This document shows positions 47,289 through 58,429 of a DNA stretch of 64,000 bases, piece by piece. The notes under the pieces were generated by a model. That model searched no databases, was not told the origin of the DNA, and was given only the letters and a program-made list of their open reading frames with translations. How positions within the stretch are numbered: the first letter of the stretch is position 1; each line of letters starts with the position of its first letter. Origin of the DNA: Brachynemurus nebulosus (lineage: Eukaryota > Arthropoda > Insecta > Neuroptera > Myrmeleontidae); contig JAPWDM010000071.1 in the NCBI GenBank assembly GCA_035578155.1, positions 1 through 64,000 of the forward strand. Direction: 5' to 3'. The translations under genes and the position numbers were made by a program.

Positions 47289-48259
47289 CACAGAGAAAAA
47301 ATTCCAGTAAAAATTACTGAGCTGCCTCCGGTAAACGAGTCTTAAGTGACTAGTCCGTAGGAAATTATTAAGCAAAAATATAAAAAATGCGTTTCAAACA
47401 TTATTTTTTACGATTCATTTGAAAATTTTTCCTGTACACTTTAAGAATTTTTCCTATACACCTTAAGAATTTTTCCTATACAGCTGCGTAAAATTCGATG
47501 GGCTAGTAAAATTTCAAGTGGACACCGGGAAAATTTACTTAATTTTTTGTAAAATATACTGGACATATGAATAATTTTTACTGAGTCGTTGTGCATTTGT
47601 TATTTGTCACACACCACTGCATAGCCAAGCATCACATAAACTGAGAATAAATAAAACAAGCATGCGCAATAGCACCGAGCATGCGCAATAACACGACCAA
47701 CACGACTTCAGACTGCAACTAACCAGGGTCCAGGACTGGTTCATTTAGTTGTTCAATAACCAACGTGACTGGATGTTTATATAGTGTTTTTTTTTTATAA
47801 TAAATTTTTAAAACAAAAAATTGTTGTTTCATGAATTTTTGTATAGTTTTGATATGTTAATTGAAATATGTTTTTATACAAATTATTGTAATGTGCTTAT
47901 TGTTAAAAATTTTTATCATGTAATACCTATGTCAAATAAAGAATTTATATATTTTTTTCCACAAATAATAAAAAACCACAAAAATTTTTTTCTATATTAA
48001 TAATTTGATTTTAATGCTTACCCTTCTATCAATATCCTTTTAAACTATTTTAATTCAATTAATTATTTATTAATAAATAAAAAAAAGCCTTATTTATAAA
48101 TAATACGGTAATTTTTACTGAGCTATAGGATAATTTAAAATTTTTACTATAAATTATCGTATTTTTTGCTTAGCCTGTCACTTATGTCCGCATTACCAGA
48201 GAGCTCAGTAATTTTTTACCAGAAATTTCAGTAAAAATTACTGTATTTTTTTCTCAGTG
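47289..48259. mobile_element. TA-inserted MITE with CACAGAGAAAAAATT ends
   Basis: The 971-bp element lies between TA (47287-47288) and TA (48260-48261). Left end is CACAGAGAAAAAATTCCAGT followed by AAAAATTACTGAGCT. The right complement is CACTGAGAAAAAAATACAGT followed by AAAAATTACTGAAATTT, and GAGCTCAGTAATTTTTTACC precedes it inside. The same end type is used by the 162-bp hairpin MITE at 50032. Interior has TTTTTCCTATACA direct repeats (47450-47480) and two GCATGCGCAATA words (47661, 47677). No transposase. Confidence 0.8.
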
Positions 48260-48261
48260 TA

Positions 48262-49011
48262 GAATAATTATGGAATTTCGAGAATTTTTTACTTGAAACT
48301 TTTTAAAACTCTTTCATTGTAGATCTTAAAACTTTTTTATTATAAATTTTTCTTGGCTAAGAATCATCTCGCTAGTTACTAGCTTTTAAAATGATTTTTT
48401 AAGATTTTTAATCTAATGTTTATCCTGGAATATCTTTTCAATTTATAGGAATCGCACGCATTCATATACCTGCTCCATATGGTCATTAGTAAAAACTAAG
48501 AATAAGTAATAATTCATTATTTTAAGATAAAGTGTACCTATTTGTATCTTGGTGTTATCTCAAAAAACACTGACGTAAAAATATGTCAGAATGTTACCTT
48601 TTGTCAAGAAAAACACCTGTGTCACTTTATTCTGATGAAAAAAAACTGCAGGCAAAAGCAAATAAAAATGTTTTTACATAAGCAGGGAAATGAAACTATT
48701 TTTAGAAGTTGATTTTCCGGTGTGTCCACCATAATATTTCCGATATTTTTTCACTAGAACGGTCAAGTTTTGAGCACTAGAACTCAAAAATATTATAACC
48801 GATTATCAAACAAATTTGTGGGAAAGAATTTAAACAATGTTTTTATAAAGACAATAATAAATTATAAATGATGAAAAGCGCATATAAAGAGCATTCTTGA
48901 AGTTATATTTCCGTAAGCAAAGACTCAAAAACTGAATTTAATATTTACTGGAAAGAGAATAAAAATAGTTTTTTTTATACATATATTGAAAGTAATATTT
49001 ACTTTTAGACG
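48262..49011. other. AT-rich sequence, no gene seen
   Basis: GAATGTTACCTTTTGTCAAG (48589-48608) is the inverse of the GGTAACATT word repeated in the element at 21177-21779, so a related fragment may be present. Confidence 0.4.
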
Positions 49012-49577
49012 AGGTGCTAGGTGACATTGAGTGTGCATGAAAAAGGTATAGAATTTGACTTTTGATTATTGTTAGGGGGCCTTAAGTGAGTATGAAAATC
49101 TCAGCGGGAAAGCATTTTTGGGATAAACGATGAGAACAAAAGTTTTACCATTTGTTACGGGGCATCCGATGATGATTTTCGTCTTGACCTCAAAGTCAAG
49201 GTTCAAGGTCATATCAAGGTCAAATCCGTTTTTTTATATGGCAACCCCCATTTTTGACCCCGGAATTGGAAAGAGCGGAAAAATCTGCATCCGAATATGA
49301 CCCTTTTTTACACGAAAACTGTTGTATATGACACAAATTTTAGATAATTTTATTGCAAACAAATTAAAAAAAAAAACCATCACTCTACGGTCAATAATAA
49401 GCAACATATAAGCGATCTCCTGATCGGCTTTTTCTGCAACTTTTCCCCTCCCCCCAATTTGTCGATCATCCTAGAGGTCGATGATATGGGTTTTCATACT
49501 CACCTAAGACCCCCTAACAATAATCAAAAGTCAAATTCTATACCTCTTTGATGCACATTCAATATCACCTAGCACCT
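49012..49577. mobile_element. TIR element with AGGTGCTAGGTGA ends
   Basis: About 566 bp with TIRs of roughly 95 bp. The left reads AGGTGCTAGGTGACATTGAG, GAATTTGACTTTTGATTATT and GTTAGGGGGCCTTA. The right is the complement of AGGTGCTAGGTGATATTGAA, GAATTTGACTTTTGATTATT and GTTAGGGGGTCTTA. The centre repeats TCAAGGTCA-type words (49190-49230: AAAGTCAAGGTTCAAGGTCA, TATCAAGGTCAAAT). No TSD was found and no transposase is inside. Confidence 0.75.
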
Positions 49578-49579
49578 GG

Positions 49580-50029
49580 GCTATTTACATATTATCTAAA
49601 TAAAAAGTTTCATATTTATCTTTGCACTTAAAATCTTTTAAACTATCTATCTACATTCTACCCAACCAGTGTTACAGTACAATCATTCGTGTTGTCTAAA
49701 TAGATATTATAATGATACGCATTAAACATTACCCAAAAGATAAATATATTCTATAGGTAATAGGAAGGAGGTGTACCGAGTACACCCTCACTCACTTCGT
49801 TGCATCAAGCTGCAGGGCGAGTACTATTATGCAACGCTCATCTGTGCAAATCGTGTTGTTAAAACGATGATGATACGGGAGAGAGAGTAACACTCCGCGT
49901 AGTATCGTAACGTTGTATGACATGCAAACTGCATTAAATGTGCCAAGCTGTGCGCTGCTACACCGCCCAAGATTATGATGATATTTAATTCATCTGTACC
50001 GGCAGATAAATATACTTTGTACGTATAAG
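49580..50029. other. Sequence without a recognised gene
   Basis: Minus frames of 104 and 107 codons (49827-50141, 50071-50394) overlap the hairpin MITE in different frames and are not accepted as genes. Confidence 0.4.
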
Positions 50030-50031
50030 TA

Positions 50032-50193
50032 CACGGAGAGAAAATTCCTATAAAAATTACTGTGCTCATACTACAATCGACGTGTAACAGGCGAACATAT
50101 CCAATTTTTGTACGGTAAAATTGAATATGTTCGCCAGTCACACGTCGATTGTAGTATGAGCACAGTAATTTTTATAGGAATTTTCTCTCTGTG
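50032..50193. mobile_element. Near-perfect hairpin MITE, 162 bp, TA target
   Basis: Flanked by TA (50030-50031, 50194-50195). The arms, CACGGAGAGAAAATTCCTAT, AAAAATTACTGTGCTCATAC, TACAATCGACGTGT, and their complement, pair over about 77 bp with very few mismatches. The unpaired centre is TGTACGGT. The first 45 or so bases match the ends of the 971-bp element at 47289. High arm identity suggests either a young insertion or constraint on the structure. Confidence 0.9.
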
Positions 50194-50195
50194 TA

Positions 50196-50810
50196 CGTTG
50201 GATGATATTGTTGGATGATAATGAATGGCATGCATGTGTTTTAGAAATATCTTTTTTTTTCTTTTAGAAAAATTACAATGTTCTATTTTGGTTTTGTGCG
50301 CCAATGTACATTTACCTAAGTCAGTTCCGATAAACAGGAGGGCGACAGGATCAAGTGGCCTAAGAGTGTCATCTATGTGTACATGTATAAACAAAAATAA
50401 TGCTATCTACTGATCTTCTTCTTCTGCATACTGTAGGCCAATGTTCGCGTACTGATAACAATTAATATTATAACGAATCCTTCTATCGTTTTTTTGACCT
50501 TTCGACGTCTCTTTTTCGGTATGGTGATTTAATTCCAGTTATTCTTACATTTCTAGAATGATCCATTCCTGCTTATACGTATGATCGTCCCGTTACCTTC
50601 GCCTTTCAAATACCCAATTGCAGATCGGTTGAATATGTAAAGCCTTTCATACATCAGGACTTCTTATTCTGTCTCTCCGAGTTTTTCCCGAAAATTTACT
50701 AATCTATTGTTATTAATTGGGACAGTGACATACTGTTAAATCAGTAGCGTAATAATAATGTTTCGTCGAAAATTTCCCTCGCCCCTTCGTCATTTGATTA
50801 ACTAAATTTC
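50196..50810. other. AT-rich sequence, no gene seen
   Basis: No features recognised. Confidence 0.4.
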
Positions 50811-50963
50811 TTTACTTTACTAATACCACTTTATTTAAAGTCTTAATTGTCTGTGACATGTTTCGGCCCGTATGGTCATTGACGAACTGTTCATCAATGG
50901 CCATACGGGCCGAAACATGTCACAGACAATTAAGACTTTAAATAAAGTGATATTAGTAAAGTA
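50811..50963. repeat. Near-perfect palindrome of about 153 bp
   Basis: The left arm TTTACTTTACTAATACCACT, AAAGTCTTAATTGTCTGTGA, CATGTTTCGGCCCGTATGG reads into a centre GAACTGTTC and then its complement to 50963, with only a few mismatches. There is practically no loop. A diverged half copy opens the window (1-110), so it is a repeat family and not a unique site. No TSD was recognised. Confidence 0.9.
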
Positions 50964-51019
50964 AAAAAAAATTGTCTTTTTATTTTAAAAAGGAATACCA
51001 TAAAGTAACGCTCAAATCC

Positions 51020-51082
51020 ATCAAATAAACTAAATTTGTTTATTTGATAGGTTGCAACTGCACCAGACAGTGCAGTTGCAAC
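51020..51082. repeat. Two adjacent perfect hairpins
   Basis: ATCAAATAAAC pairs with GTTTATTTGAT (51020-51048, loop TAAATTT), and directly after it GTTGCAACTGCAC pairs with GTGCAGTTGCAAC (51051-51082, loop CAGACA). Both stems are perfect. Confidence 0.8.
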
Positions 51083-53087
51083 AACCAATTACACAACTAG
51101 ACAAAAAATTCTTTTCATATTGGGGGATTAAACTTTATATCCAATAGTATTTTTTTACACGTTGAATTTAAATTTGCAACCAAATTTCAGCCAGTACGTT
51201 CTACTTTTGCAGAAATGGTTAAAATAACTACTAACTATAAAACTAAGACATACTAGCTTAAATATCGTGGCAGATTTGAATTCAGCAGATCAAAATACTA
51301 GCCCGATTCCTAGATCAAAAAAAAAAAAAAATTGCTGTATTATCAATTATCCAGGAACGGTGAGAATATTGGGGCAGGGTTTAAAAAAAATGTTGAGTGT
51401 TTTATACGTAAATGTTCACAGATACCGACACTGACTTAATTCATAAAACCCATTCTTTAGTAATTCAACAAAAACAACTACTCTTGGTATTAGGAAACGA
51501 TTAGTATGATAAAGTTACATTGTCTAATTTCATTTGATTTATATAGGCATTTTAGACTACAGTACAAGCGATTTCTGGAAGTACGTAATTCAAATTAGGC
51601 TTATCGTAGCTTAACGTACAATTTTATTTGTGAATGTACATCTAACACGATATGCCATAAACTGATTTTTTGCACATTTACGTCTTAACTAGCAAATTAA
51701 TTTTGTCCCAATTGAAAAAACAGCAAAAGTTCATAAAGTTACATTCGCTGACAGTGTTTTTTCCATATCTTGCAACACTGTTTACAGAGTTACACTTCTG
51801 AGTTATTAGTTTGCAAAATTATACTTTATTTAAACTAAGAATTTCATAAGTAAATAAGAACTAAATTAGAATTTAGATATATTCTAGCAAACTTTTATTA
51901 GAACAGTAAAACACTAAAAACACAGTAAACAAATGAAATACTGCGCTACGATTAAACCCAAACAAATAGACAAATTTTGAAAACCAGTCTAATAAATTTT
52001 ATTTTAGAACTTCTTTTCGCAGATATTTGTTTGGAAATTATGCATACGAACTAATAAAACTAAATGTGATTCCAATTGCAAAACTTTCCCAATAAAATAA
52101 AGGAAATATTCTAATATTTTATTTCCGTAATCATAATCCTGCAGTGAGAAAATATACCCATTAAAATCAAATAAGAAATATATTTCCTCGATAGCTTTTG
52201 CCGTAACCATGAAGAAGAATGTCATACATTCGAAATATATGTTTTGATTTTTCTTATTTTTGAAATAAGAAAGTTATGTGTCCAAAAATTTTTGAAAATA
52301 CCAAGTGTAAAATTTTTCTTCGAAAACTATAAATGCGAGTGAACACGTTTCGTGACTCTATTTTATAGTTGAGTGAATTGAAAAAAGGGATCAGTCGTCA
52401 TATATCATATATAAGTGCCAAAATGAAATGAAGTAGAAATAAAAATTATCAATTAGTCATACTTGACCGATTCATAGTGAGGAAAAAAAATACCAAACAC
52501 ATATTTATTTTTTGGAAGATCGACGAGTATAGAAAAAAGAAGTAAACAAAATTTTTCTACTATGAAATTATTTTCGTCCAGATAACAATGTTACACAAAA
52601 ATATAACAATATTATACAAAAATATGCCACCTTCCTTTTTTTGATACTGACAGTGATACATATATTCTAGGTCCTGGCCATTTTCTATCAAATAATTCTG
52701 TCTATTGTATGAAAATAGACATATTTTCTCTGTGGAATAGGTTAATTTTCGGATATACGAATATAAAAAAAAATATCTCCTACTTTTAGATTAGTTTTTG
52801 ATGTATAGACAAAGCTCATTGTTACTAAATACAGGAGAAGCCCACGAACAGTTTTTGAAGTTGCCGTAGCCGAAATTACCGGACATCCAAAGCCAGAATC
52901 GTATCCGAAAAAAATTATATATTTCGGATAATTTCGAATAACTGCTGTTGGAAAACAGAGTTTAATTCAGACAAATTTTCTACTGCATGAATTTATTTTG
53001 AGAGAATTTCGTTGATTCCTATCTGGTGTTCACTTTCTTTGATGTAATCTTCTCAGTTTTCCTAAAAAAGTGCACTAAAAATAATCA
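51083..53087. other. AT-rich sequence, no gene seen
   Basis: A 73-codon minus frame (52004-52225) shows no motif. No bounded repeat was recognised in 2 kb. Confidence 0.4.
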
Positions 53088-53095
53088 TCCGTAAC

Positions 53096-53278
53096 CAGGG
53101 CCGGATTTACCCTAAGTGCCGCCCGGGGCACTGAGAAAAATGTCGCTCGTGACAAAACTTAAAAAATTTCTTGATAGATAACTTTCCTACTTTTTTGCCT
53201 TTTCCTATCAAAAAATAAGTGACGAGCAAAAAAAACAAAACAGCTTTCATGCGTGCCCCTAGTGTAAATCCAGCACTG
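53096..53278. mobile_element. Short hAT MITE with perfect 8-bp TSD
   Basis: The 183-bp element starts CAGGGCCGGATTTACCCTAA and ends with the complement of CAGTGCTGGATTTACACTA. TCCGTAAC occurs exactly on both sides (53088-53095, 53279-53286). Ends of the CAGGGCCGGATTTA type are common in insect and animal hAT MITEs. No coding capacity. Confidence 0.93.
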
Positions 53279-53289
53279 TCCGTAACCGT

Positions 53290-53844
53290 AATTACATCCG
53301 AAACATTATCTGAAAATTGAAATTGAAAACGAAGAAAATATCGTGAATGAGACCTCTTTTTTTCTCTTGTAGGTACTTGTCACCTTTATAGAAAATTTTG
53401 AAATTTGAAAAATCAGAGGAAGAGGCGTCGCAAAACTATCTTTTTTATTGATCACTTATGGTTTGGGAAGAAATTCTTGAAAAAACTAAAAAGGGAAACA
53501 CATAAAAGTAAGCTTGCCCACTTTTAATTTTAGTTTTGCACCTAATTATACCGACGGTGAATTTAGTTAAAAAGTCAGCCAGTATAATTTTGTGGAGACT
53601 AATTGAGAACATACGTTACTTCTATTTTGCTTCATTATAGATTTGCTTCATATCATTATAAATATCTTAAATATAATTCTTATGCTCGTATTAGGAAAAC
53701 AATACCCATAAAATATCATCAAATGAAACATTCTGTATATCTTGAATTTATCAATAGAATAACCGACTGATTGAAATTTGTAGTATTTAATAATGTCTTA
53801 ACTTTAAAATAAAATAAATGAAGACATAGTAAATGAAGGTGTTC
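53290..53844. other. AT-rich sequence, no gene seen
   Basis: No features recognised. Confidence 0.4.
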
Positions 53845-53845
53845 T

Positions 53846-54611
53846 CACAGTAAAAAAATTTGTGTTCTGTGTCAAAAAAAAAAAAACTAGTGGTTAAAAT
53901 TTTTGTGTTAAATAAGTAACACAACCGTGTGTTGTAACATTTAGTGTTAGTTAAATTAAAATATTCGAACAAATTTCGATTTAACAAAATAAAAATGTTA
54001 ATCTATTTTGAACAACAAAAAATTAACACAATGTTTGTGTAAAGGAAAATAATGTTATAAGTACGCTGTTTTTTGTGTATTTCAATACAAAAATTGTGTC
54101 ATATGTACACAAAACTAGTGTTCTTTATTTTGAATGTATATTATATAATAAAATCTCAAGTAAGCTTACATGATTTTTTGTAACTGAATCTGTAACAAAA
54201 TAACCTTAAAATGTAATATAATAAAATTGTTTCATTTTTAAACGTTTAATAAAACTATATTCGTCAATAACTGAAAAAACTTATAATTTTTCGGTTTTGT
54301 TTAATAATAAGAACTACTCTCATCTTTTTTATTATATATATTTTGGTAGATAGGTATATATGGAAACAATTGAGAATTTTTACAAAGGACTGACTTTGTG
54401 TGCTTTGATTGAAAAAAAAAGTTTAACAACTAACTCTGATAAATTTGAAAAATTAACACAAAATGTATGTCCGCTTGTGTGTAAAATAACTGACACAAAT
54501 CTTGTGTAAAGATTGGACACATATGCCATGTTTTAAAATAACACAAAAAATTGAGTTGACCGTTCTGGACATGTGAAATGTGTTAATTTTAACACAAATT
54601 TTTTGACTGTG
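53846..54611 (+). mobile_element. Canonical CACAGT-family MITE
   Basis: The 766-bp element begins CACAGTAAAAAAATTTGTGT and ends with the complement of CACAGTCAAAAAATTTGTGT. It is rich in GTGTTA / TAACAC words throughout. It provides the reference order for the truncated copy at 1362 and the foldback copy at 3920. A TA duplication is not visible here (flanks CT and AT), unlike the 3920 copy. No transposase is encoded. Confidence 0.75.
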
Positions 54612-56712
54612 ATGTAACATTTTTATAATTTTACGATGGAAGCGTTTGAAAGTTTTTATTTACATAAGGTACTTCCCATACAATAGTACATGTTTATTAC
54701 TGAATTTCTACAAAACTACTGGATCTAATGAAACCAAATTTTAATATATGGTACTTCTAGTATAGAATATTTCGAAATTTTGCAAAAAAATGTTACATAA
54801 CACCTTCATTCACTCACGTCTTCAAATATTTTATTTACTATAGAATTCTTTAATAGAATTATCATAATTACTATTGTAATTAATGACATTTTTTTTCTAT
54901 AATTGGAACGGCGCGGCGCGCTGATTGAAGGAAAATATCATCTTAATAACCTTCGTAAGACTTAACCTACCTACGTCTAGTCTCATTAACTATCCTTGAA
55001 CAAACCAATACGAGAAGTTATGAGACTGCAATTATCTTATTCCAAATACTATATTTATACAAATGAGAGAAGTATACTTATTGTTAGCTACAACATAAAT
55101 CATCTTATATATTATGTAGTATAAATAAAATTAAAAATACTGCAGTCGAAGATATTATTATAAATTTACGGCTCACCAAGCGTAATGAATTAAAAATTCT
55201 CTGATTTTATTCAATCAAAATAATTTATTTTATTCTTCTTTCAATAGAAAACATATAGTTTTTGTGAAAACAAAAAATTAAAAAAATTGTATATAGGTAG
55301 GTATATTTCTTCTGTACTTGTTAGGTGAATTATTTTTTATTTTTTATTTTTATTTTTATTTTTTTTTTTATAAAAAAAGCATAGTAATAAGTGTACACAA
55401 TACCGCATATACGGTATTTATATTTTATTCAATAAAATATAATGAAAATTTTTATTGAAAAATGTTATTTATATTTTAAATAACCGCTATTTAAAGCGCA
55501 TGTATTGTGCAAAAAATATTTGTAATTTCTGTTGCACAGTATTGAAATATCGAATGTGATATAAAAATAGAATAATTTTAACCCTAGAATCATACGTTGC
55601 TATACGAGAAACGTTAATCATACATCGTCGTCAATTTGACGAATGCACATTTTACGGAGAATTTTAGAGTTTATTTGCAAAAAACATTTTTTTTTACATA
55701 AAAATACTGCAAAAGCGAACAAAATATTTAAAAAAAATTGCATTTGGAAAATTTTTTTAATATAAATATTTATTAATTTTCGTTAATCTTTTTATCAAAG
55801 CATACATTCATTATAAAAATTAAAAAATAGATAAATACATAAATTGTATCATAAAACACGTCTTTCAAATAATTAATTTATGAACTATTATGAGTCAGTG
55901 TAGATGTGTGACTTTACAGAATGTGAAATTTCTCGGTCACAAATATTCCCGTAGATATGTAGTTATTTCCTCATTAGGCACATTTGTAAATTTTCTAAAA
56001 TTTGTTAGTATTTTTTCAAATAGGGTCTCAAAAAATAATAAAAATTAAAATATTTTCCACAAAATAAATTGTTAATCTTTTATTAAGTCACTTGCAACAC
56101 ATTCTTTGGTTTTCGATTCAATATATTAAAACTTCAGTATTATGTCGTCTCTGTAAGTCAAACGGCTGTAATCATCTTTCACATTATCATTATCATTGAA
56201 TAAATTAATTATAACATCCATATCGCACATTGAGAATAAAACTGTTGCAACTGCAAATTTTTCGTTTTTGAGATTTTTATATCATTGGATTCAGCTACAT
56301 TTAAGCTATCGATTGGTGAAATTTTCATCCTAAAATTCTAGAAAATAAAAAAGTTATAGTCCATAAACTTTTTTTAAATTTTAACAGTCTAAGAATAAAT
56401 GGTTTAAAAAATTTTTGTTACATGTGCAGTTGTAACAAAGAGAAAACAAAAAATTAACTTTTTATTTCGATTAAAAAAGGTATATGTATGTGATTTCTTT
56501 TATTAAGTGGCTACATGTTAGTTAGAGTGGATTGTAGGTACATACAGATCTACACGCATTTTGGTATTCCTTCTTCTGTTATCATTTTACAATGTAAGTG
56601 AATAATGATGTTCACAATTTTAGCCATATTTAATGTTTATTGAGTTTAGACGAATTCTTTCGTAGCATTATTGTTATTAAAATATAATTATAATTTATTT
56701 TAATTTCAAAAT
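54612..56712. other. AT-rich sequence, no gene seen
   Basis: Low-complexity A/T runs (for example 55330-55380). No gene or element ends recognised. Confidence 0.4.
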
Positions 56713-57255
56713 ATGGACGCTGATAAAGAAAAAATTAATTTAACAGCTCTTTCTGAATATAATCTTATAATTTAAACAATTTAAACCATATAATTTAAAC
56801 AATTTAAATAATTTTATCCATTTAAATTTAAATAATGGACAGTTTTTGTCTTCTGCTTTAACTATTACTGTTAATTCGAGTATATATTTTAATTTGGACG
56901 AAACTTTCCCAAATAATACTAATGGAAATTTAACAACACCTGTTTCGGAACGAAAGAAACGAAAGCGAAATCGCGATTTACGGGCGACAAATATACAAAA
57001 AGGTTTAATTAATACAGGGTCAGAACGTTATTCACTGAAAACTTAGAAATTTTTCCGGTAAAAACAAAAATTAAATCAGGATATTGCGTAGAAGATAAAA
57101 TGTAAACTAGAAAAGTAAACTAAAAGCTTGATCGAAATATTTGTATAATAAAAACAGACAAACGTGGGAAAAACTTCAATCGGCAAAATATTGATATAAA
57201 AGAAAATGTAAGAAACCATATAAGTAAATTAAAATCCAAAAACAAAATAAAATTG
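56713..57255 (+). pseudogene. Decayed transposon-like or repetitive-gene reading frame
   Basis: An initial ATG at 56713 opens a short frame (MDADKEKINLTALSEYNL) that soon stops. After AT-rich slippage a 66-codon frame (56846-57046) holds a basic stretch, RKKRKRNRDLRATN. A further in-line piece reads DKRGKNFNRQNIDIKENVRN (about 57153-57212), then HISKL. The DKRGK block followed by a polar helix resembles a block found in abundant uncharacterised insect proteins that are thought to be transposon-derived; I cannot name the family. Stops and frameshifts between the pieces show it is not functional. A basic region followed by DNA-binding features would fit a nuclear protein. Confidence 0.4.
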
Positions 57256-57432
57256 TAGCAGCATATCCCTAATAGCTACATACTCCTAATAGTTGTAATA
57301 GAAGAAAAGAAGAATAAATAACATAATATTTTCTGTTAAATGTGTTTAATTGCTTTTACTACTAAATGTCTAACAAATTATTATAAATTGATTGTATAAT
57401 GGTTGAATTTATGCTCTATTAGTCCCATTTCT

Positions 57433-57905
57433 TTGGTCGGCAATAGAATATTTTCGAAAAAATTAGTTTTCATACTTTTCGAAAACGTAAACTTTTGATC
57501 GTAAATATCTCGTAAACGGTGCATCGTAGCTCAAAAATAACGAAATTTTTGAAGGCTTAAGCGAAGCAAGTTATGGGTATTCCGAACATACTGGAACTAT
57601 CAAAACTTACTTTTCGTTATCGAAAATTATCGATACCGAGTTACTCATCATAAACTGATTATAATTAATTGATTCAGACTGATTAGTCAAATTGGTTTTG
57701 TCACCAATAAAATATTTTCAAAAAAATTAGTTTTCAATACTTTTCGAAAACGTAAACCTTTGGTCGTAAATATCTCGTAAACGGTACATCGTAACTCAAA
57801 AATAACGAAATTTTTGAAGGCTTAAGCGAAGCAAGTTGTGGGTATTCCTAATATATTGGGACTGTCAAAACCTATTTTTCGTTATCGAAAATTATCGATA
57901 TCGAA
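57433..57905 (+). repeat. Tandem repeat, two units of about 265 bp
   Basis: Each unit contains ATTTTC(G/A)AAAAAATTAGTTTT, TACTTTTCGAAAACGTAAAC, GTAAATATCTCGTAAACGGT, AGGCTTAAGCGAAGCAAGTT and TTTTCGTTATCGAAAATTAT. Copies are about 90 percent alike by eye. The interior has many TTCGAAAA / TTATCGATA half-palindromes. No protein is encoded. Confidence 0.8.
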
Positions 57906-58182
57906 AAAAACGATATTTTTAAAATTTTAACGTGTAAATTTCTACATTTTCGTTATCATTTAAAGTATTATAAAATTCTCTACAATTTTTGGTAGCTTTT
58001 ATTTCCAGTATCTTTTTTTTATAATGACGGATTTAATTTACGCGATTTTTTATCCGCATAAATTGAATCCCCATGAAACGAATATTCACGTAAATTGAGG
58101 GACCGGTATCGCGGTCTTTAATTAAAAACGCATTTGTAAAATAGTACAGCTAATTGTAAGTAATCGTTTTTACTCAGGTTTC

Positions 58183-58428
58183 GGGAATTTTCCCGGGAAA
58201 ATACTCAATAATTACCCAAATGAGAATATTCCCGGGAAAATTCCTATCGGGAATTTTGCCGTTGCCTATCTCTATCTGTAATACAGTTATGGAATGTGTT
58301 ACCTTGGGAATTTTCCCGGGAAAATACTTAATAATTACCCAAATGGGAATATTCCCAGGAAAATTCCCACTGGGAATTTTCCCGTTGCCCATCTCTATCG
58401 GTAATATAATTATGGAATTTGTTACCTT
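58183..58428 (+). repeat. Tandem repeat, two 123-bp units with GGGAATTTTCCC sites
   Basis: Each unit begins GGGAATTTTCCCGGGAAAAT and includes AATAATTACCCAAATG, AATATTCCC(G/A)GGAAAATTCC, GGGAATTTT(G/C)CCGTTGCC and CATTATGG-type spacer. Frames of 86 (minus) and 78 (plus) codons read through both units and are not genes. The repeated palindromic sites match the kappaB/Dorsal consensus form, which is noted separately. Confidence 0.85.
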
Positions 58429-58429
58429 A

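Noticed and set aside
49827..50394. Overlapping minus frames of 104 and 107 codons
   Set aside because: Both cross the hairpin MITE in different frames and lack any domain.
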